Assembly: GCA_042573625.1 (NCBI GenBank)
Contig: JBHPCZ010000119.1
Span: forward strand, 1-10,222
Reading direction: 5' to 3'
Length of the DNA stretch: 10,222 nucleotides
Source of the DNA: JBHPCZ01 sp042573625
GTDB lineage: Bacteria > Desulfobacterota > Desulfobacteria > Desulfobacterales > UBA11574
The notes beneath the pieces are model-generated. The model was not told the DNA's origin. It did not search any database and saw only the letters and a program-made list of their open reading frames with translations. The first letter of the stretch is position 1, and each line of letters begins with the position of its first letter. A program made the position numbers and the translations under genes. Shown one piece after another: positions 6,272-10,222 of this stretch.

Positions 6272-6350
6272 GTATTCTTTCAAGAATCAAGACCCCGTTG
6301 TTTTTCCAGTATTCTGTCAAGAGTCAAGACGCGACCCCATTGTTTTTTTC
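6272..6350. repeat. Imperfect tandem direct repeat overlapping the 3' end of the octaheme cytochrome gene
   Basis: Copy A (6272-6308) begins GTATTCTTTCAAGAATCAAG and ends in CCCGTTGTTTTTCCA. Copy B (6309-6350) begins GTATTCTGTCAAGAGTCAAG and continues ACGCGACCCCATTGTTTTTT. The first 22 bases match at 20 positions; copy B carries five extra bases, GCGAC. Copy B includes, on the minus strand, the GGGGTCGCGTCTT word also found at 7676-7695, and it supplies the stop codon of the minus-strand cytochrome gene. Confidence 0.8.
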
Positions 6351-7630
6351 TTGTGCCGGGCTCGAATCGTTTTTGCCAACTCCTTGATCTCGCCAAGGTC
6401 TTTGGTCATTTCGTTCCATCCATACCAGTAAGCATAGTCCGGGTTGACATGAAAAAAAGCCTGATAAGCACGCATCCTGTGTTTCATGTACATTTGCACC
6501 AGTACCTGATCTATATAGGAAAGATCCTCAAGGTTCTCGTCCCAATTGGCGCCATTGGTATGCATGAATGTCAATAAAAACGGATAATTGTGGGGGTAGC
6601 CTTTCGGTTTTTTGATAAGACCGTCCTTATAGAGAGCCGCGACCGTCTCGATGGCTTCAGCCATCAGGCGATCTGATTTCTGTAGGATGGAATCGCCCAT
6701 CTCAAGCTGCTCACGGGCATATTTTTTCGAATGGCACTCGGAGCAAGTCTTGATCATCTTGTCACGTTCCTTTTGCCATGATTCCTGGTCAAGCCGGGCC
6801 ATCTGGACTGCCTTTACCGCATCGAGGATTGGGGTGGGCTCGCCAGTTTCAGGATTCAAAACGCCAAGCGCCTTGAGGATAGTGACCCGGTCGGCAGCCG
6901 CCTGCTTGTCTTCCGGCAGAGGTAAACGAACGCCGAGGAAGCCCCAGGCTGTGTGATTTTCGTGATTGCCGGTAGGCATATGACAGCGCTGGCATGTCGG
7001 GGCTGCAGCGTCCTGAGGCAGGTCTCCGTCTTTTTTGGCAAAATAGCGCTCACCATGCTTGGAGCTTGACCACATTTCCCATTGGGGATGATCATAGCCC
7101 ATATGGCACTGCTGGCAGGCACGGGGATTAGAAGCCTCTTTTTTCGAAAAGCTGTGACGGGTATGGCACTCATCACAGGAGTTGTTCTGGTACCTGTAGC
7201 CCTTGTCCCGCAATTCCTTTTTCTGCTCCTCGGTCTTGATGCCCATATTATGGCAACCGCCACACCCCCGACCACCCTCAATGAGCTCATCCGGGGCCAT
7301 ATGCGTCGCCGGTATGGCGTTTAACGAAGTCCAGCCGAAATTATGTTTGCCTTTAGAAAATTGATTAAATTGTTCCTCGTGACATTCAGCACACACCGCT
7401 TCATCAGGGAGAATGGCCTTGGTATAATCTTCTGCTTTTTTATGCTCTTCTCCATGACAAGTACTGCAGGTAATGTCATTTTCTGAATGGCCACTCACCT
7501 GCCAGTCCTTTACCTGGCCCGGTGATATCTTTGTGTGACAGGTGATGCAGTTCTCGTTGGACAGGGCATTCCCAGTCAAAGAAAATAAAATGAGTAGCGC
7601 GCCCATCAAATAACAGTAAAATTTCTTCAT
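6317..7630 (-). CDS. Octaheme c-type cytochrome, hydroxylamine oxidoreductase (HAO)-like
   Basis: The protein has 437 residues from the ATG at 7630, chosen because AAAGGTGG lies about eight bases upstream; a GTG at 7639 falls inside that site. Residues 1-24 are a Sec signal peptide (MKKFYCYLMGALLILF core), so the protein is periplasmic. Eight CxxCH heme motifs begin at Cys28, 55, 80, 123, 152, 172, 213 and 296; their number and spacing, followed by a helical C-terminal region rich in Tyr, Trp and His (about 345-402, with MKHRMRAYQAFFHVNPDYAY), fit the octaheme HAO family. Family members interconvert hydroxylamine, nitrite and ammonium or pass electrons. Which Tyr, if any, cross-links a heme cannot be judged here. 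It is somewhat shorter than typical HAO. The last 11 residues (KKKTMGSRLDS) are encoded by an intergenic repeat. The gene is divergent from its neighbours and stands alone. Confidence 0.9.
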   Translation of the reverse strand: MKKFYCYLMGALLILFSLTGNALSNENCITCHTKISPGQVKDWQVSGHSENDITCSTCHGEEHKKAEDYTKAILPDEAVCAECHEEQFNQFSKGKHNFGWTSLNAIPATHMAPDELIEGGRGCGGCHNMGIKTEEQKKELRDKGYRYQNNSCDECHTRHSFSKKEASNPRACQQCHMGYDHPQWEMWSSSKHGERYFAKKDGDLPQDAAAPTCQRCHMPTGNHENHTAWGFLGVRLPLPEDKQAAADRVTILKALGVLNPETGEPTPILDAVKAVQMARLDQESWQKERDKMIKTCSECHSKKYAREQLEMGDSILQKSDRLMAEAIETVAALYKDGLIKKPKGYPHNYPFLLTFMHTNGANWDENLEDLSYIDQVLVQMYMKHRMRAYQAFFHVNPDYAYWYGWNEMTKDLGEIKELAKTIRARHKKKTMGSRLDS

Positions 7631-7675
7631 TTGTTCCACCTTTCAATTAATGTGGTAATGATTTTTTCATTTTGA

Positions 7676-7695
7676 AAACAACGGGGTCGCGTCTT
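7676..7695 (+). repeat. GGGGTCGCG-containing repeat, inverted relative to 6326-6345
   Basis: AAACAACGGGGTCGCGTCTT matches the reverse complement of 6326-6345 at 19 of 20 positions. The two copies bracket the octaheme cytochrome gene in opposite orientation, about 1.33 kb apart. Neither is next to a recognisable transposase. Confidence 0.75.
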
Positions 7696-7835
7696 CACGG
7701 GTTGTTGCTCAAACCCGCAATTTCAAATTCGGTCATAAATTCTCGGCCAGATTTTGTGCCTCAGAACATCTAAATTCGAAAAGATAATTTATGCTGTCCG
7801 TTATTGATTCTTTGAAGTAGATAAATAGCTCCTGT

Positions 7836-7898
7836 GAGAACAAGGGGGACGCCCAGAGAACAAGGGGGACGCCCATGAAATTATGCGTTTCTTGTTCT
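7836..7898. repeat. Perfect 20-bp tandem duplication with terminal inverted repeat
   Basis: GAGAACAAGGGGGACGCCCA occurs twice back to back, at 7836-7855 and 7856-7875, without mismatch. AGAACAAG in the second copy (7857-7864) is inverted as CTTGTTCT at 7891-7898, giving a possible hairpin of 8 bp around 26 bases. Only two units exist and there is no spacer pattern. It resembles REP/MITE-like palindromes of Desulfobacterota genomes (from memory). Confidence 0.75.
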
Positions 7899-7933
7899 GC
7901 TAATGTTCATTGCGATTATAATAAACAAAATGT

Positions 7934-8380
7934 TTGAAAAGAATATTTGCACGGACATCCCTGAAGTTCCTGCGGTTTATTGAAGAGTACACTGCAGCCC
8001 CGCCAAGCGGGATCTACGTTGCGCTCCGACAAGCTGCTGGGAATGCGCTCGCTGTTTCGGTTCAAAAAGCGGTTCCGAATAAATACCATTATTACCGAAA
8101 AAGGCTGCGGTATTATTTGGATTTTTGTCAAAAATACGGTTTTAGACAGTCAGACACAAAAAGCCTGTTGCATTTTATAAAGAAACTAAAAGAGAAAAAG
8201 CAAACCGATCTGCAACAAAAACAAGCTGCTGATACAATATGCATATATTATGGTGAAGAAACGATACGTGAAGATAAGAATGTTTTATCTAAGACCAATA
8301 ACAAGATAATATCAAGTAAAAAAAACAACTTGAAACCAACGAACGCCAGTTGGGTACCGGAATATAATGATTTGAATTAA
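7934..8380 (+). pseudogene. Truncated integron-type tyrosine recombinase, N-terminal core-binding part only
   Basis: The 148-codon frame opens with TTG at 7934 and has no convincing ribosome binding site. Residues 47-106 (VPNKYHYYRKRLRYYLDFC, QKYGF, then FIKKLKEKKQTDLQQKQAAD and ICIYYG) resemble the extra N-terminal SAM-like domain of integron-type integrases common in Desulfobacterota. Residues 135-147 (PTNASWVPEYNDL) resemble the linker normally followed by the second core-binding domain and the catalytic domain. The frame then stops at 8378-8380, and no RHRY catalytic residues follow in any frame before the next gene. Residues 1-46 do not clearly match the family, so the front may also be rearranged. 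I judge it a non-functional remnant and a sign of past recombination here. Family assignment is from memory of the motif, not from alignment. Confidence 0.65.
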
Positions 8381-8558
8381 GAACCGGACAATCAAAGAGG
8401 CCAAAAGTTCTCTAGATCTGCCTTGACTCCTATATTCAGCGTGTAAGGATTTGAACACCTTGACGACAAATGAGAAAAACGCTTTTTTATTGAAAATATT
8501 ATAGATAAGGTTGAAACTGCAAAACGATTTAGGTAAAATGATTGAACAGGGAACAACC

Positions 8559-9320
8559 ATGAAAGTAGAACACATAAAAATATTTGTACTAACGTTTGCC
8601 CTGCTTATCGGCTCGCTGACCATGGTTAACCAAAGCTTTTCGCAAATCACGGTGGATCACGGCATATATGCAGCCTTGCTGGAAAAATATGTCAAGCAAG
8701 GGCAGGTAGACTACCGGGGTTTTAAAACCGACGAAGCAAAACTGGATCAGTATCTCAAAATTCTCGAAAATGTCGATTCCAAAAACCTGTCCCTGGATGA
8801 ACAATTTGCATTTTATATCAATGCGTATAATGCCTGGACCATCAAGCTGATCCTGAGCGGTTATCCCGGCGTTAAATCGATTAAGGACTTGGGGAGTTTT
8901 TTAAAAAACCCGTGGAAAAAGAAAATTTGTCGTATTGACGGGGATGCAATTACGCTGGATGACATTGAGCACAGCATCCTGCGTCCGCGGTTCAAAGATC
9001 CGCGGGTTCACTTTGCCATCAACTGTGCGGCGCTGAGCTGTCCGCCGCTGATTTCCGAACCGTATCAAGGCAGCACATTAGACCGGCAGCTCGATCATTC
9101 AGCCAAAAACTTTATTAACACCCCGCAGCAAAATTATCTTAAGGGCAACACCCTTTATGTCAGCAAAATATTTAAATGGTTCGCCCAGGATTTTAATAAC
9201 GACATCATCGGCTTTTTTATGAAATATGCTGAAAAAGAATTGAAAAAGGAATTGGAAGCCCAAAAGGGTCGGATCAAGATCAAATATTTAGATTATGACT
9301 GGGCTCTCAACGGCAAATAG
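8559..9320 (+). CDS. Secreted DUF547-domain protein
   Basis: The protein has 253 residues from the ATG at 8559, preceded by AGGGA with about seven bases spacing. This start gives a compact Sec signal peptide (MKVEHIKIFVLTFALLIGSL and on, cleavage near SFSQ at 26-29); in-frame starts at 8538 (ATG) or 8511 (TTG) would add a non-hydrophobic leader. The mature part shows DUF547 landmarks: FYINAYNAWTIKLILSGYP (85-103), GDAITLDDIEHSILRP (128-143), and RVHFAINCAALSCPPL (149-164) with Cys156 and Cys161. DUF547 has no settled biochemical role that I know of; the conserved His and Cys residues could be catalytic or metal-binding. The gene precedes the TVP38/TMEM64 gene by 102 bases on the same strand. 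The two families are often neighbours, from memory, including near ArsS-type genes. Confidence 0.9.
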   Translation: MKVEHIKIFVLTFALLIGSLTMVNQSFSQITVDHGIYAALLEKYVKQGQVDYRGFKTDEAKLDQYLKILENVDSKNLSLDEQFAFYINAYNAWTIKLILSGYPGVKSIKDLGSFLKNPWKKKICRIDGDAITLDDIEHSILRPRFKDPRVHFAINCAALSCPPLISEPYQGSTLDRQLDHSAKNFINTPQQNYLKGNTLYVSKIFKWFAQDFNNDIIGFFMKYAEKELKKELEAQKGRIKIKYLDYDWALNGK

Positions 9321-9380
9321 TTTCCACCCAGAAATGGCTCTTTTTCCGATGGGCGGCGTTCTCCGCGGGTTTTCGCCTGC

Positions 9381-9403
9381 CTGCCCCGCCGTTAGGGGGG
9401 CAG
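9381..9403. repeat. GC-rich hairpin between the DUF547 and TVP38 genes
   Basis: CTGCCCC (9381-9387) and GGGGCAG (9397-9403) form a perfect 7-bp stem around GCCGTTAGG. No T-run follows, and the next ribosome binding site (AAGGA, 9410-9414) is only seven bases downstream. It may therefore modulate read-through or translation of the next gene rather than terminate transcription. Confidence 0.6.
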
Positions 9404-9422
9404 CGTACTAAGGAATAATTAG

Positions 9423-10124
9423 ATGAAAATGGCAGAAGAACAACCGAAAAAAAAACGCCCAAAAGCAGTGCTAAAGGCGGTAATGCTTCTCGTTTTTATC
9501 GTTACGGCGATCTGTCTGATCCGTTTTACTCCAATTAAAAACTATCTTTCGGCAGAAGCTTTGGGGCGTTTCCTGGATACCGCCGGTATCTGGGCCCCGC
9601 TGGTCTATATTGTGTTTTATACGGTGGGCGTATGCCTGTTTGTGCCGGGCACCTTGTTGACCGGATTGGGTGCCGCCATCTTCGGCGCATACTGGGGATT
9701 TGTATATGTGTGGATCGGAGCTATGATTGGCTCCAGCGCCGCTTTTTTTATCGGGCGAACCCTGGGCAGAGATTTTGCCGCCTCGCTGATCGGCGACAAA
9801 TTGAAAAAATATGACGACGCTATCGAGCGTAACGGGTTTGCCGCTGTCTTGTATCTTAGGCTTGTTTATTTTCCTTTTACACCCATGAATTTTGGCATGG
9901 GTCTGACCAAGGTCCGATTCTGGGACTATTTTGCCGGAACAGGCTTAGGCATTATTGTGGGAACATTCATATTCACGTTTTTTATCGGAACGCTGAAAGA
10001 TGTTTGGGCGTCAGGGAACTGGGGAGAACTTATCTCGTTTAAGGTCTTCTTCTCCATAGCGCTGTTTATCTTTTCATTTTTTATCCCCAAAATTATCAAA
10101 AAGATCAAAGGTGAGGTAAATTGA
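9423..10124 (+). CDS. TVP38/TMEM64 (VTT/SNARE-associated, DedA-like) inner-membrane protein
   Basis: The protein has 233 residues with a Lys-rich N-terminus (KKKRPK), a first membrane helix at about 16-34, and the VTT domain from about 60 to 192. Recognisable blocks are FVPGTLLTGLGAAIFGAYWG (73-92), IGSSAAFFIGRTLGRD (102-117), LRLVYFPFTPMNFGMGLTKV (145-164) and a glycine-rich helix at 171-190. A last helix at 206-223 precedes a basic tail. The family comprises polytopic inner-membrane proteins of the DedA superfamily, implicated in membrane homeostasis or lipid/anion transport; the exact substrate is unknown. AAGGA lies eight bases before the ATG. It follows the secreted DUF547 gene and may be co-transcribed with it. 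Confidence 0.92.
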   Translation: MKMAEEQPKKKRPKAVLKAVMLLVFIVTAICLIRFTPIKNYLSAEALGRFLDTAGIWAPLVYIVFYTVGVCLFVPGTLLTGLGAAIFGAYWGFVYVWIGAMIGSSAAFFIGRTLGRDFAASLIGDKLKKYDDAIERNGFAAVLYLRLVYFPFTPMNFGMGLTKVRFWDYFAGTGLGIIVGTFIFTFFIGTLKDVWASGNWGELISFKVFFSIALFIFSFFIPKIIKKIKGEVN

Positions 10125-10222
10125 GCAGTCGGGGAGTTTTTGCTGTTAAGTCGCTCAATGGATAATTATCTTTCAAACCGTGTGAACTCGTGTATAAAGG
10201 CTCGTAAAAAACAACAGAGGCT
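10125..10222. other. Window end, no feature recognised
   Basis: These 98 bases after the TVP38/TMEM64 gene show no coding frame, repeat or terminator hairpin that I can support. Confidence 0.4.

Larger units (their letters stand above)
7631..7933. other. Repeat-rich intergenic region upstream of the octaheme cytochrome
   Basis: No coding frame is supported on either strand. The region holds the cytochrome's ribosome binding site (minus strand, 7636-7644), the GGGGTCGCG repeat at 7676-7695, and the 20-base tandem repeat with hairpin at 7836-7898. The minus-strand promoter of the cytochrome should lie here, but I could not identify a convincing one. Confidence 0.5.

Noticed and set aside
7836..7875. 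CRISPR array
   Set aside because: Only two units, directly adjacent, with no spacers and no cas genes in the window.
7836..7933. attC or attI site next to the integrase remnant
   Set aside because: I found no paired R'/R'' core sites of the GTTRRRY/RYYYAAC type; the palindrome looks like a dispersed repeat.
8381..8510. Continuation of the integrase in another frame
   Set aside because: Short stretches vaguely resemble core-binding sequence, but none is long or specific enough to support.
8511..8558. Longer DUF547 protein starting at TTG 8511 or ATG 8538
   Set aside because: The added residues are hydrophilic and would bury the signal peptide; AGGGA fits the ATG at 8559.

Overview
The window looks like an accessory stretch of a chromosome from an anaerobic, probably sulfate-reducing, member of the Desulfobacterota (former Deltaproteobacteria). 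The reasons are an octaheme HAO-type cytochrome, a probable selenocysteine-containing radical SAM protein, an acyl-CoA dehydrogenase with a rubredoxin-like tail, degenerate S23/four-helix-bundle and integron-type integrase remnants, and several palindromic or tandem intergenic repeats. The lineage is inferred from gene content and style; there is no rRNA or marker gene. I found no tRNA, rRNA, CRISPR array or intact transposase.

Layout. Bases 1-525 hold the remains of a four-helix-bundle (S23-type) gene, a short octamer repeat and an AT-rich leader. Bases 526-4349 are a tight plus-strand run with gaps of 39, 45 and 20 bases: a secreted cytochrome P460-like c-type cytochrome, a four-helix DUF4079-like membrane protein, the acyl-CoA dehydrogenase/rubredoxin fusion, and a MerA/dihydrolipoamide-dehydrogenase-type flavin disulfide reductase. 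Next come an AhpD-like CxxC protein (4528-4860) and an ArsS-like radical SAM/Cys-rich protein (5050-6063), still on the plus strand but each preceded by a palindromic repeat. Bases 6064-7933 are rich in repeats and contain one minus-strand gene, the octaheme cytochrome (6317-7630), bracketed by inverted copies of a GGGGTCGCG-containing repeat. A truncated integrase remnant follows (7934-8380). The window ends with a secreted DUF547 protein (8559-9320) and a TVP38/TMEM64 membrane protein (9423-10124).

Main observation: the radical SAM frame does not really end at the TGA at 6040-6042. Reading that TGA as selenocysteine gives a C-terminus of the form CYTCTAGSGFT-U-GGSIET, the known end of the ArsS-like radical SAM (seleno)protein family. 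A short hairpin with an AGGU loop starts 15 nt after the TGA, where a bacterial SECIS element is expected. The adjacent AhpD-like gene is the known partner of this family. From memory, the flavin disulfide reductase, DUF547 and TVP38 families also tend to occur near it.

Working model (inference): the plus-strand genes form a redox/maturation module. A radical SAM selenoprotein and AhpD-like CxxC protein do thiol/selenol or arsenic-related chemistry, the disulfide reductase supplies reducing power, and the cytochrome, membrane b-type protein and acyl-CoA dehydrogenase fusion link it to membrane electron transport. The repeat-bracketed octaheme cytochrome and the integrase remnant appear to have been inserted into, or placed beside, this module. 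No arsenite methyltransferase (ArsM) is present, so arsenosugar synthesis cannot be claimed from this window.
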